Shown: positions 1-6,355, counted from the first letter of the stretch. The stretch: 12,092 nucleotides of DNA from a bacterium (GCA_021803845.1 JAJZLA010000016.1:1-12092), one strand, 5' to 3'. Notes: generated from the sequence alone by a model not told the origin. Numbers and translations are program-made.

Positions 1-23
1 TCTACCAACTGAGCTATGCCCGC
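1..23 (-). tRNA. 5' portion of a tRNA, probably tRNA-Gly (partial, runs off the left edge)
   Basis: Read on the minus strand from position 23, the sequence gives an acceptor strand GCGGGCA, then TA at positions 8-9, then a D arm GCTCAGTTGGTAGA. This is a standard tRNA 5' half. The acceptor and D-arm bases resemble bacterial tRNA-Gly, but the anticodon lies outside the window, so the amino acid is an inference. A sigma70-type promoter sits just upstream (49-77). Confidence 0.85.
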
Positions 24-48
24 TTTTTATATACTTGCATGTTCTTTA

Positions 49-77
49 TTTATATCATAAAAACAAAAAATTGTAAA
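49..77 (-). promoter_or_regulatory. Predicted promoter of the left-edge tRNA
   Basis: On the minus strand a -35 box TTTACA (77..72) and a -10 box TATAAA (54..49) are separated by 17 bases. Each matches the sigma70 consensus at five of six positions. A start near 42 would leave a leader of about 19 bases before the tRNA 5' end at 23, as expected for a tRNA gene. This is a motif match only, in AT-rich DNA. Confidence 0.45.
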
Positions 78-176
78 ATGGAAGGAAAACAACTGAAGGA
101 AAAGGATATAGATATACTTATTTTCTTTTAATAAAATTACGGAAATCAAATATGGCAATTTATTAATAATTTTGAA

Positions 177-253
177 TGGTCGGGACGACTGGATTTGAAC
201 CAGCGACCCCTTGCTCCCGAAGCAAGTGCGCTACCGAGCTGCGCTACGTCCCG
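177..253 (-). tRNA. tRNA-Pro, anticodon CGG
   Basis: The minus strand folds as a complete 77-base tRNA. The acceptor stem CGGGACG pairs 253..247 with 187..181, followed by an A discriminator and an encoded CCA (179..177). The anticodon arm has stem CTTGC/GCAAG and loop TTCGGGA, giving anticodon CGG, which reads proline codon CCG. The T arm carries the usual GGTTCAAATCC. The gene is intact and typical. No clear intrinsic terminator follows it, so its transcript may run on towards the next tRNA at the left edge. Confidence 0.97.
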
Positions 254-274
254 AAATGAAGTGTATAAAATATT

Positions 275-303
275 ATTATATTACTTATTTTATTTTTTTT
301 CCA
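275..303 (-). promoter_or_regulatory. Predicted promoter of tRNA-Pro
   Basis: On the minus strand TGGAAA (303..298) and TATAAT (280..275) are spaced by 17 bases. Transcription would begin near 268, about 15 bases before the tRNA 5' end. The -10 is perfect and the -35 matches four of six. The surroundings are very AT-rich, so a chance match is possible. Confidence 0.4.
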
Positions 304-343
304 TTATTTTTTGCTTTATTTTGCTTTATCTTTGTTTTTGCAA

Positions 344-994
344 TTAAATTCTTTCGCGCATTTCGTTAATAGTTTCGGTATAATTTTTCGTTCCCAATAT
401 TCCGGAGCCGCTGACTAGAATATCTGCGCCGGAATTAGCCGCTTCGGCTATGTTTATTACTTTTATACCGCCGTCGACTTCAATTTGGGTTTGGAGTTCT
501 CTTTTTTGTATTATGCCGTGAAGTTTTTCTATTTTAAACAAAGAGGAATATATGAATTCTTGACCGCTGAAGCCGGGATCGACCGACATAATAAGAACGA
601 GATCTACATCATGAAGTATTTCATTTAAAAAATCCACCGGCGTTGCGGGGTTTATAGCTACTCCGGGACTTGCTTCCAGTTCCCTGATTCTTTCGACCGC
701 CCTGTGAAGATGCGTCGTTCCCTCAAAATGAATAGTTAATATATCTGCGCCGCTTTTGACAAACTGCTCTATATATCTTTCCGGACGTTCGATCATTAAA
801 TGAACGTCTAAGGGAATATCGGTACGTGTTTTAATCGCTTCCACGATATTCCATCCTGCGGTAATATTAGGAACAAATATGCCGTCCATAATATCTATAT
901 GTAAAAAATCCGCACCTGCTTTTTCAAGCAGTTTTATTTCTTCGGAAAGTTTTAATATATCGCCCGATAATATCGAAGGCGCAATCTTTTTCAA
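344..994 (-). CDS. rpe: Ribulose-phosphate 3-epimerase
   Basis: Predicted 216-residue cytosolic TIM-barrel enzyme that interconverts D-ribulose 5-phosphate and D-xylulose 5-phosphate in the pentose phosphate pathway, with a divalent metal at the active site. The family signatures are all present in order: APSILSGD near the N-terminus (residues 5-12), HIDIMDG with the metal-binding His and catalytic Asp, DVHLM, MSVDPGFSGQ and the second catalytic Asp in EVDGGI. Length is typical for the family (about 210-230). The start is TTG at 994..992. It is supported by a perfect AGGAGG at 1005..1000 five bases upstream and by the conserved MKKIAPSIL N-terminus. The gene stands alone between tRNA-Pro and scpB, all on the same strand. 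A possible extended -10 lies at 1072-1080. Confidence 0.97.
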   Translation of the reverse strand: MKKIAPSILSGDILKLSEEIKLLEKAGADFLHIDIMDGIFVPNITAGWNIVEAIKTRTDIPLDVHLMIERPERYIEQFVKSGADILTIHFEGTTHLHRAVERIRELEASPGVAINPATPVDFLNEILHDVDLVLIMSVDPGFSGQEFIYSSLFKIEKLHGIIQKRELQTQIEVDGGIKVINIAEAANSGADILVSGSGILGTKNYTETINEMRERI

Positions 995-1071
995 TTTTTC
1001 CTCCTTGTAAAATATTTATTATTATTTATATAATAATAATATTTGATTAGCGTAGCAATTTATTTTTATTA

Positions 1072-1080
1072 ATTATACCA
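1072..1080 (-). promoter_or_regulatory. Predicted extended -10 promoter of rpe
   Basis: On the minus strand TGG followed by TATAAT (1080..1072) forms an extended -10 element; no good -35 is seen at 16-18 bases. A start near 1065 would give a leader of about 70 bases. That leader includes a purely A/T inverted repeat of 10 bp (1017-1026 with 1032-1041, loop of 5), which is too weak to call a riboswitch. The rest of 995-1185 is featureless AT-rich DNA. Confidence 0.4.
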
Positions 1081-1185
1081 CAAATTTATGCAGTTAATTA
1101 TTATATACTATGCAACTTTTAAAAAAATTTAATTCTCCTAAACCATTCATAAAACGTAAAATAAAAACACCTAAACATAATAAAA

Positions 1186-1818
1186 CTATTCAAACAAAGT
1201 AGGTTCTTCTAAGGTTTTTGAGTCGTTATCATTGACTCTTAGAGCTTCTAATACGCTTTTCTTTGCTAAATCGTCCATTTCTTTAACGGAAGGCAAATCG
1301 TTAAGATTTTTAAGATTAAACGCTTCCAGAAAATAATCGCTGGTTTTATATATTAACGGTCTTCCTACAATCTCTTTTCTTCCGGCAACTTTAATAAGGT
1401 TTTTTTCAAGAAGAAATTTAAGCGTGCCGAACGAATCGAATCCCCTTACGGCGTCTATTTCATTTTTGGTAACCGGTTGTTTATAAGCTATAATAGAAAG
1501 CGTTTCAAGCTGAGGACCGGTAAATTTTATAGGTTTTATCTCCAAACTGCCGGATATTGCATCGAAATATTCAGGCTTCGTCTTAAAACTTATGCCGTTG
1601 TCATTTACGGAAAGATATATGCCATGGTTTGATTTTTCGTTAAATTCCAGTTTTATCGATTCTATAACTTTTAATACTTCTTCTTTTTTTACTTTAAATA
1701 AATTCGCCAATTTCTTTAACGAAACGGGTCCTTCCGAAGCAAAAATAACGGCTTCGATAGCCGGAGCCAAAGAATCTAAATCGTCGCTATAATTATTAAG
1801 CAGTATTCGGCTTGTCAT
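1186..1818 (-). CDS. scpB: Segregation and condensation protein B
   Basis: Predicted 210-residue ScpB, the winged-helix partner of ScpA in the SMC-ScpAB condensin-like complex that compacts and segregates the chromosome. The N-terminal part (about residues 15-95) matches the first winged helix, with IEAVIFASEGPVS. The second contains the family hallmark ETLSIIAYKQPVTKNEI (about 104-120), then a DSFGTLKFLLE helix and the VGRPLIYKTSDYFLE segment. The acidic, variable C-terminal tail (after about residue 180) is usual. The start ATG at 1818 is preceded by only a weak GGA. A TATAAT at 1849..1844 could serve as its -10. scpA, usually immediately upstream of scpB, is not in the window: the next gene upstream is an unrelated operon behind a terminator, so scpB appears to be transcribed on its own. 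Confidence 0.95.
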   Translation of the reverse strand: MTSRILLNNYSDDLDSLAPAIEAVIFASEGPVSLKKLANLFKVKKEEVLKVIESIKLEFNEKSNHGIYLSVNDNGISFKTKPEYFDAISGSLEIKPIKFTGPQLETLSIIAYKQPVTKNEIDAVRGFDSFGTLKFLLEKNLIKVAGRKEIVGRPLIYKTSDYFLEAFNLKNLNDLPSVKEMDDLAKKSVLEALRVNDNDSKTLEEPTLFE

Positions 1819-1857
1819 AAAAACGTTCCATATCCATGCGTATATTATAAAACGTAA

Positions 1858-1889
1858 AAGGGAGTCGGACTTTAAAATCCGGCTCCCTT
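1858..1889 (-). terminator. Intrinsic terminator of the chemoreceptor-ODP operon
   Basis: An inverted repeat pairs 1858-1869 with 1878-1889 (12 bp, 11 of them Watson-Crick, loop of 8). It is G+C-rich in an AT-rich setting. Read on the minus strand the hairpin is followed by TTTTAC then GTTTTAT. It lies about 90 bases after the stop codon of the minus-strand gene at 1979-2740 and just upstream of scpB. The single imperfect pair is T-G on the plus strand and C-A on the minus strand. Confidence 0.7.
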
Positions 1890-1978
1890 ATATAAAAAAT
1901 TTTAAAAACCTTTTTTATAATTTATAGAACTTATAGTGAGGTTATTGAATTGTTAAGTATTTTATAAGTTTTGATTTT

Positions 1979-2740
1979 TTATTTAGAATAAAGTCCTACG
2001 TTTAAACCGTCGAACCAGTTTAAAAACCTGTCGATCATTTCTTTTCCTTTAAAAATAAGACCGTGTTGCGGAGCCAGAATTTCGATATCCATTTTTGACA
2101 CTCTGTCTATCCATACTTTTTTAGGTTCGTTAGAAGGCATCCATCTTTTATGAAAATATTCCATATATTTTATATGAGAATCGAAATCTTGAACAAATAC
2201 GTTAGGTTTCCTTTTGCTTTTAAAGTCTTCTCTCGGCACTAATGCGGCGCCTATATCGCCTGAAAAAAGTATCTTCGATATCGGGTCGTATAAATTAAGC
2301 TGTCCAGGCGAATGAAGATAGTGCGCCGGAATAATATCGAAAGCATAATCTTTGGTCATGTTTAACTTTGCGGTATTACCGTCGTCAATCATTATCATAT
2401 TTTCCGGTCTTGCGCCGTAATGCGAAATAAAAGTCGACCATATTCTGTCTATAATAACTTTTGAGTCGGTGATCGAAAGCCATAAAGCAAGCGAGGAATT
2501 AACGTCGGGATCCTGATGCGAGCAGAATATAAATTTTACGTCGGACATCCTTACTTCGCCGGCAAAAGCGGAGGAAACCGAAGAAAACATTTCTATTCCT
2601 CCCGGATCCATAATCGTCGCGATTTTATCGTGAACTAGCAGATACTGGTTGGTATCAATTATATAATCCGGCCTGTCGGCATCTTTTCCTATATAAACGA
2701 ACTTATGATTTGGAGATTCGTATAATACTTCTGACACCAT
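1979..2740 (-). CDS. Stand-alone ODP-type di-iron protein (flavodiiron-like metallo-beta-lactamase fold)
   Basis: A 253-residue soluble protein with the metallo-beta-lactamase fold of flavodiiron (FprA/ODP) proteins but no flavodoxin domain. All six expected metal ligands can be placed: H75, D77 and D79 in SHQDPD, H143 in HSPGQ, D162 in SGDIG and H226 in APQHG. The spacing matches flavodiiron proteins, where the second ligand is usually Glu; here it is Asp. The position after the third ligand, a His in hydrolytic members, is Val80. This argues for an O2- or iron-binding di-iron site rather than a hydrolase. The absence of an FMN domain argues against a self-sufficient O2/NO reductase. It starts at ATG 2740 with AGAGG ten bases upstream. 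It follows a chemoreceptor gene by 42 bases, probably in one operon, so a sensor role is inferred. In Treponema denticola a related ODP protein is reported to act in chemotaxis. The exact partner is not proven by sequence. Confidence 0.85.
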   Translation of the reverse strand: MVSEVLYESPNHKFVYIGKDADRPDYIIDTNQYLLVHDKIATIMDPGGIEMFSSVSSAFAGEVRMSDVKFIFCSHQDPDVNSSLALWLSITDSKVIIDRIWSTFISHYGARPENMIMIDDGNTAKLNMTKDYAFDIIPAHYLHSPGQLNLYDPISKILFSGDIGAALVPREDFKSKRKPNVFVQDFDSHIKYMEYFHKRWMPSNEPKKVWIDRVSKMDIEILAPQHGLIFKGKEMIDRFLNWFDGLNVGLYSK

Positions 2741-2782
2741 GGTTATGATACCTCTTTAATAAATTTATATACTGGATGGATG

Positions 2783-3490
2783 CTAAACGCATATATCGCT
2801 GACTTTATTGTCTATGTTTTTTATAGTTTTCATAAGTCCTTCATTCATTTTGCTGTCTATTCTCAGTGTGTCGTTAAGTTTGGCACTGACTTTTCTTATT
2901 CCGAAAAGAACGTTGGATATTTCTTTAGTAGAACTTGACGATTTTTCGGATAATTTCCTGACTTCGTCCGCAACGACTGCAAAGCCTCTTCCTGCTTCTC
3001 CCGCTCTTGCGGCTTCGATAGCGGCATTCAACGCCAGCAGATTAATCTGGTCGGTAATAGACACTATTGCGCTTAAAATTTCGTCGGTAAAAAGAGTCAA
3101 TTTGTATAGCTCTACGGAATCCTGATAAGTCTTTTCCAGAGTAGAAAAAGAACTTGAATACATATGGCTTAACGAATCGACGAAATTTTTGATTCCGGTT
3201 TTAGATTCAAAGCATTTTGATTTAAACCGATTAAATTGTTCGTTGATTTTTGGAAGCTCTTCGGAATCGTTTGCGCATGAATTTAAGAGATTATCTTTGT
3301 TGCGTATATCTTCTTCGAGCGAAGCTACTTTAGACCTCAAAGATTCGATTTCCTTTTTGAATCCGTCGCCCGCCGAAGCGATATCGGCGTCTTTCCGTTT
3401 TAAAGAAACTTCAAGTTCGCTATTTTTTTTCTTAAGTTCATTGATTTCGTCTATTAATTTCTTGTATTCGCCGCTCGATAATAATTTCAT
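2783..3490 (-). CDS. Short soluble methyl-accepting-type chemoreceptor
   Basis: About 235 residues with no transmembrane segment or recognisable ligand-binding domain. The N-terminal third (about residues 5-75) is a charged coiled coil. The C-terminal part is a methyl-accepting chemotaxis protein signalling hairpin whose tip (about 147-182) is almost canonical: [16 protein letters not shown], then [16 protein letters not shown]. This is the surface that binds CheA and CheW. Only about 52 residues lie on each side of the tip, so the adaptation bundle with its methylation sites is essentially missing. There is no C-terminal CheR/CheB tether. Cysteines occur at about 72 and 93 and as the second-last residue. 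I chose ATG 3490 because GGGTG precedes it by six bases; a GTG at 3499 would add three residues. The next gene encodes the ODP-type di-iron protein. No cheA or cheW is in the window. Confidence 0.88.
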   Translation of the reverse strand: MKLLSSGEYKKLIDEINELKKKNSELEVSLKRKDADIASAGDGFKKEIESLRSKVASLEEDIRNKDNLLNSCANDSEELPKINEQFNRFKSKCFESKTGIKNFVDSLSHMYSSSFSTLEKTYQDSVELYKLTLFTDEILSAIVSITDQINLLALNAAIEAARAGEAGRGFAVVADEVRKLSEKSSSSTKEISNVLFGIRKVSAKLNDTLRIDSKMNEGLMKTIKNIDNKVSDICV

Positions 3491-3524
3491 ATAAAGCACC
3501 CGCTTTTACGATATGAGGTTAGTA

Positions 3525-3590
3525 ATTATAATATTATATAGAAATAATTTGCTTTGAAATAATTTTATATTTTTGTAAAATTTATTGCAA
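3525..3590 (-). promoter_or_regulatory. Candidate promoter region of the chemoreceptor-ODP operon
   Basis: Two alternatives are visible on the minus strand. One is TTGCAA (3590..3585) with TAAAAT (3567..3562) at 17-base spacing. The other is a pair of overlapping perfect TATAAT boxes (3538..3533 and 3530..3525) without a good -35. No flagellar sigma28-type TAAA/GCCGATAA arrangement was found. AT-richness makes any single choice uncertain. Confidence 0.3.
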
Positions 3591-3606
3591 GAGTTTTTAT
3601 ATTTTT

Positions 3607-5412
3607 TTAAAAAATTTTATTGGCAACGGCGGCGGCGCATTTTATGCCGTCTATAGCGCTTGTTATTATGCCTCCGGAATAGCCGGAACCTTCGCCGCAA
3701 GGATATAAACCTTTAACGGATAAGGATTCGTAATCTTTGCCTCTTTTAATTCTAACCGCCGACGACGTTCCGGTCTCTATTGCGGTTAAAACCGAATTTG
3801 GAACAAATCCCTTATACTTTTTATCGAATTCAATAAGAGAGCCTGCAATAGAACGATTAATAAAATCTGGTACAAGTTCTAACAAATTAAAATATTTTAC
3901 AGACGGTTTATAAGAAGGCTCAGGTATCAAATTTCCCCTTTTAATGCCGCTATCTGATTTTAAAGCGGAATTCACATTAAACCCTGTTTCTTTTTCAGTT
4001 TTACCTATTACGTCCGCTATATATTCCGGCGTGTATTGATAAGGTGCGCCGTAGCCTCCTCCGCCGGCATTAAAGGCTTTAATTTCCAAATCTTTTCTAA
4101 ACGAAAGAAATCCGCCGTTCAAAGAATATTCCTTTTTGTCTAATAATGCTACCATATCCGCTCTGACGGCGGCTACTATTGCGCTGTTAGAATTTTCCAA
4201 ATCGCGGCTTGAATAACTCATTCCGTTAACCGACAGAATATTTTCGCCGGAACTGGAATTTATCACTACTCCGCCCGGACACATACAGAAAGAATAACCG
4301 CCGTATTCCTTGGAAGAAACATTGTAATACACTCCGCTGAATTTTAAATCGTTTTTGTTTCTGCCGCCTTTAAAAAACAGGGAATCTATAAAATTCCTCT
4401 TATGTTCTATCCTGAATCCTACGGCAAAAGGTTTGTTCTCTAAAAATACGTTTTTCCGTTTCAGCATTTCATAAGTGTCTATGCTGTTAGAACCGGCGGC
4501 TAAAATTAAAAAATCCGCAGAAATAATTCTTTTGTCGGTTACCGCCGAAACTATACGATTATTATCGTCCGTATCAAAATCTTTTAATTCTTCTCCAAAA
4601 AAAATTTGCGCTCCGCCGTCTGTAAGATAATTTCTTATATTTCTGAGTACATCTATAAGAATGTCACTGCCTACATGGGGTTTATGCTCTACGAGAATTT
4701 TTTTGTCCGCTCCCATTTTTACCAAAAAATTTAAAACGAAAGACACCGCCGCATCATCTTTTCTCGTCGTTAATTTTCCGTCCGAAAAAGTACCCGCTCC
4801 GCCTTCTCCAAAAACAACGTTGCTTTTTTTGTTAAATTTTCCTTTATTTAGCAAGGCATTTACGTCTTTTATCCTTTCTTCTATGCATTTTCCTTTTTCT
4901 ATTAAAACTGGCCTTATACCATGTTTCAACAAATATACAGCGGCAAAAATACCAGCCGGGCCCATGCCTGTTATTAAAACCGCCGATTTATTGCAGTTAT
5001 TTTTTTTAGTTTTATTGTTATCGGTTTTTTCGGCATTTTCATTTTGCCTACCGTTTTCAAAATATAACGAATTTTCTTCATAAAAAAGTTTTTCTTCTTC
5101 ATAGCTTGCTTTTCTTGCTTTTATACCTATACCTGCTAAAATATTTATAATATCGTCTTCATTTTTACCCGAAAAGTCGAATTTTATTAAAACCTTATAA
5201 ACGTTTTTCGGTTCTCTTTGCCTGAAATCAAGAGATTTTTTAATTATTTTTATTTTGTGCCTAAAATTTTTTATATAGTTTATTCCTTCGGAAGATTTTT
5301 CGTTAAAATACTTCAGAAAATAATCAGAAAAAATTTCTTCCTCTTTTTCTAATTCTGTCGTTTCCGGATTTTTTCTTTTCACCGGTATTTTAAAATCATA
5401 AATAAGAATCAT
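3607..5412 (-). CDS. FAD-dependent dehydrogenase of the COG2509 family
   Basis: A 601-residue cytosolic flavoprotein. Residues 1-110 form a family-typical N-terminal domain. A Lys/Asn-rich low-complexity linker follows (about 112-143), then a Rossmann FAD-binding motif GMGPAG (149-154) with the ribose-binding Glu at about 172. Then come GEGGAGTFSDGKLTTR (202-217), ILAAGSNSIDTYE, and the closing FAD motif GEGSGYSGG (573-581). These match the uncharacterised NAD(P)/FAD-dependent oxidoreductases of COG2509. The substrate is unknown and no heavy-metal or Fe-S motif is seen. ATG 5412 lies 12 bases after the stop of the universal stress protein gene and has no Shine-Dalgarno, which suggests translational coupling. 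The pairing with a stress protein hints at a redox-stress role; that is inference. Confidence 0.85.
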   Translation of the reverse strand: MILIYDFKIPVKRKNPETTELEKEEEIFSDYFLKYFNEKSSEGINYIKNFRHKIKIIKKSLDFRQREPKNVYKVLIKFDFSGKNEDDIINILAGIGIKARKASYEEEKLFYEENSLYFENGRQNENAEKTDNNKTKKNNCNKSAVLITGMGPAGIFAAVYLLKHGIRPVLIEKGKCIEERIKDVNALLNKGKFNKKSNVVFGEGGAGTFSDGKLTTRKDDAAVSFVLNFLVKMGADKKILVEHKPHVGSDILIDVLRNIRNYLTDGGAQIFFGEELKDFDTDDNNRIVSAVTDKRIISADFLILAAGSNSIDTYEMLKRKNVFLENKPFAVGFRIEHKRNFIDSLFFKGGRNKNDLKFSGVYYNVSSKEYGGYSFCMCPGGVVINSSSGENILSVNGMSYSSRDLENSNSAIVAAVRADMVALLDKKEYSLNGGFLSFRKDLEIKAFNAGGGGYGAPYQYTPEYIADVIGKTEKETGFNVNSALKSDSGIKRGNLIPEPSYKPSVKYFNLLELVPDFINRSIAGSLIEFDKKYKGFVPNSVLTAIETGTSSAVRIKRGKDYESLSVKGLYPCGEGSGYSGGIITSAIDGIKCAAAVANKIF

Positions 5413-5424
5413 ATAGGCATCGTG

Positions 5425-5916
5425 TCAGGAAGGGTTTATTAAAGACAGGGCGGATTCTTTTATCAGCTCTTTTGCCGTTAATTTCGCCGTATTTTTAAGC
5501 GGAATTAAAAGCACCGGACACACGGAATGCTTTGCAACGTAAAAAGAAACAGAACCGGATACTATCTCTTTAATTCCGACCCTTTGGTGAGTTCCGACAG
5601 CAATTATATCGGAAGCGTTTTTTTTTGCAAAATTGATAATCTCTTCCTGCGGATTGCCGGTATATACGGATATTTCGTAATTTAAATAATACAAACCCGA
5701 TTCTTTTAATTTATCTTCTATGGACCCGTGTACTTCCTCCGCTTTTGATTTTATAGAGTTTTTTTTACCGGAAAAAGAAAAAATATCGTAAGGAATGACG
5801 TGCAAAATTTGAAATCTCGCGGCGGATTCCCTGAAAAAAGATGCCGCGGACGCAAGCACGAACCCCGTTTCAAAATTTAAATCTACCGCTAAAAGAATTT
5901 TTTTTTCTTTTTCCAT
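5425..5916 (-). CDS. Universal stress protein, UspA family
   Basis: A 163-residue single-domain Usp protein, slightly longer than the usual 140-150 because of a tail of about 22 residues. The opening strand KKILLAVD with Asp12 is the nucleotide-contacting position. The ATP-binding loop region reads GTHQRVGIKEIVSGS (108-122), followed by the typical VSFYVAKHSVCPVLLIP. In ATP-binding members the loop is G-2X-G-9X-G-S/T. Here the middle glycine is replaced by Gln111 while the first and last glycines remain, so ATP binding is uncertain. It is the first gene of a two-gene unit with the COG2509 flavoprotein. No Shine-Dalgarno precedes ATG 5916, and a TATAAT lies only 9-14 bases upstream, so the transcript may be nearly leaderless. 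Confidence 0.92.
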   Translation of the reverse strand: MEKEKKILLAVDLNFETGFVLASAASFFRESAARFQILHVIPYDIFSFSGKKNSIKSKAEEVHGSIEDKLKESGLYYLNYEISVYTGNPQEEIINFAKKNASDIIAVGTHQRVGIKEIVSGSVSFYVAKHSVCPVLLIPLKNTAKLTAKELIKESALSLINPS

Positions 5917-5924
5917 ATAATAAT

Positions 5925-5951
5925 ATTATACGATTGAAGCGTTTTTTTCAA
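5925..5951 (-). promoter_or_regulatory. Predicted promoter of the usp-flavoprotein unit
   Basis: On the minus strand TTGAAA (5951..5946) and TATAAT (5930..5925) are present. The 15-base spacer is shorter than ideal. Initiation about seven bases downstream would fall around 5918, two bases before the ATG at 5916, implying a leaderless or nearly leaderless mRNA. This fits the lack of a ribosome binding site. It is divergent from the ferritin promoter 30 bases away. Confidence 0.4.
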
Positions 5952-5957
5952 GACTGC

Positions 5958-5986
5958 TTTTAATTTATGCAGGGTTTTGCTATAAT
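5958..5986 (+). promoter_or_regulatory. Predicted extended -10 promoter of the ferritin-like gene
   Basis: TGC followed by a perfect TATAAT (5978-5986) forms an extended -10. Seventeen bases upstream is TTTTAA (5958-5963), preceded by GC. The SRP RNA promoter at 6321-6349 has the same layout with identical spacing, which supports both calls. The start would be near 5993, giving a leader of about 63 bases that ends in a strong AAGGGGGA ribosome binding site (6041-6048). No clear Fur or PerR box was seen. Confidence 0.55.
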
Positions 5987-6055
5987 TGTAAAAACGGAAG
6001 AAGAATTTATTAAATTTAACAAAAAAATTAATCGATTATTAAGGGGGATAACGAA

Positions 6056-6310
6056 ATGCGCGACGAACACCATTTAGACGACGCTTTAAGCGAAGAAACC
6101 AGAAATTTAGAAATGGCAAGACAATCGCTTATTGAAGAATTTCAAGCAATTAACTGGTATCAGGAAAGAATAGAATACACCGCCGACGAAGAATTAAAGC
6201 ATATTCTTGCGCATAACAGAGACGAAGAAAAAGAGCATGCCGCAATGCTTATGGAATATATAAGAAAACACGACAAGGTTCAGGACGACAAATTTCTTCA
6301 TCACGATTAA
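6056..6310 (+). CDS. Encapsulated-ferritin-like (EncFtn family) iron oxidase, short form
   Basis: An 84-residue, mostly helical, His- and Glu-rich protein. The central part closely resembles encapsulated ferritins such as that of Rhodospirillum rubrum, including the block ILAHNRDEEKEHAAM (50-64). Aligned to that family, the iron-site residues fall at E28 (and E27), E58 and H61, with W34 and Y35 next to the site. Members are two-helix proteins that build a ferroxidase centre between subunits, form annular decamers, and oxidise Fe(II). They usually act inside an encapsulin shell. Here the protein stops soon after the second helix. The His/Asp-rich tail has no recognisable encapsulin-targeting peptide, and no shell gene is in the window. 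The ATG has a strong AAGGGGGA eight bases upstream. It is divergent from the usp gene. Confidence 0.88.
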   Translation: MRDEHHLDDALSEETRNLEMARQSLIEEFQAINWYQERIEYTADEELKHILAHNRDEEKEHAAMLMEYIRKHDKVQDDKFLHHD

Positions 6311-6320
6311 AAAATAATGC

Positions 6321-6349
6321 TTTTTAAAACTACACGTCTATGCTATAAT
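6321..6349 (+). promoter_or_regulatory. Predicted extended -10 promoter of the SRP RNA gene
   Basis: TGC plus a perfect TATAAT (6341-6349) lies seven bases before the predicted RNA 5' end. TTTTTA (6321-6326) sits 17 bases upstream, preceded by GC. Element order and spacing match the ferritin-gene promoter exactly. Confidence 0.6.
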
Positions 6350-6355
6350 CTTATA

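Noticed and set aside
177..253. tRNA-Pro 3' end as an integration (att) site
   Set aside because: No integrase gene and no second copy of the tRNA 3' end is visible in the window.
311..330. Two tandem copies of a 10-base unit (TTGCTTTATT / TTGCTTTATC)
   Set aside because: Too short, imperfect and AT-rich to be anything but chance. It is not a CRISPR or attachment site.
1017..1041. AT-only inverted repeat in the rpe leader as a riboswitch or operator
   Set aside because: Made solely of A and T in a low-complexity stretch, with very low folding stability and no conserved aptamer elements.
1592..1792. Plus-strand reading frame inside scpB
   Set aside because: It is antisense to a well-conserved gene, has no family resemblance and no ribosome binding site. 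The other antisense frames inside the chemoreceptor, flavoprotein, iorA, iorB, paaK and fmt genes are rejected for the same reason.
1979..2740. Annotation as a hydrolytic metallo-beta-lactamase (for example glyoxalase II or RNase-type)
   Set aside because: The ligand pattern with two Asp after the first His and Val instead of the second His fits flavodiiron/ODP proteins, not zinc hydrolases.
3567..3620. Terminator after the COG2509 flavoprotein gene
   Set aside because: Only A/T palindromic sequence without a G+C stem is present, which is insufficient for an intrinsic terminator call.
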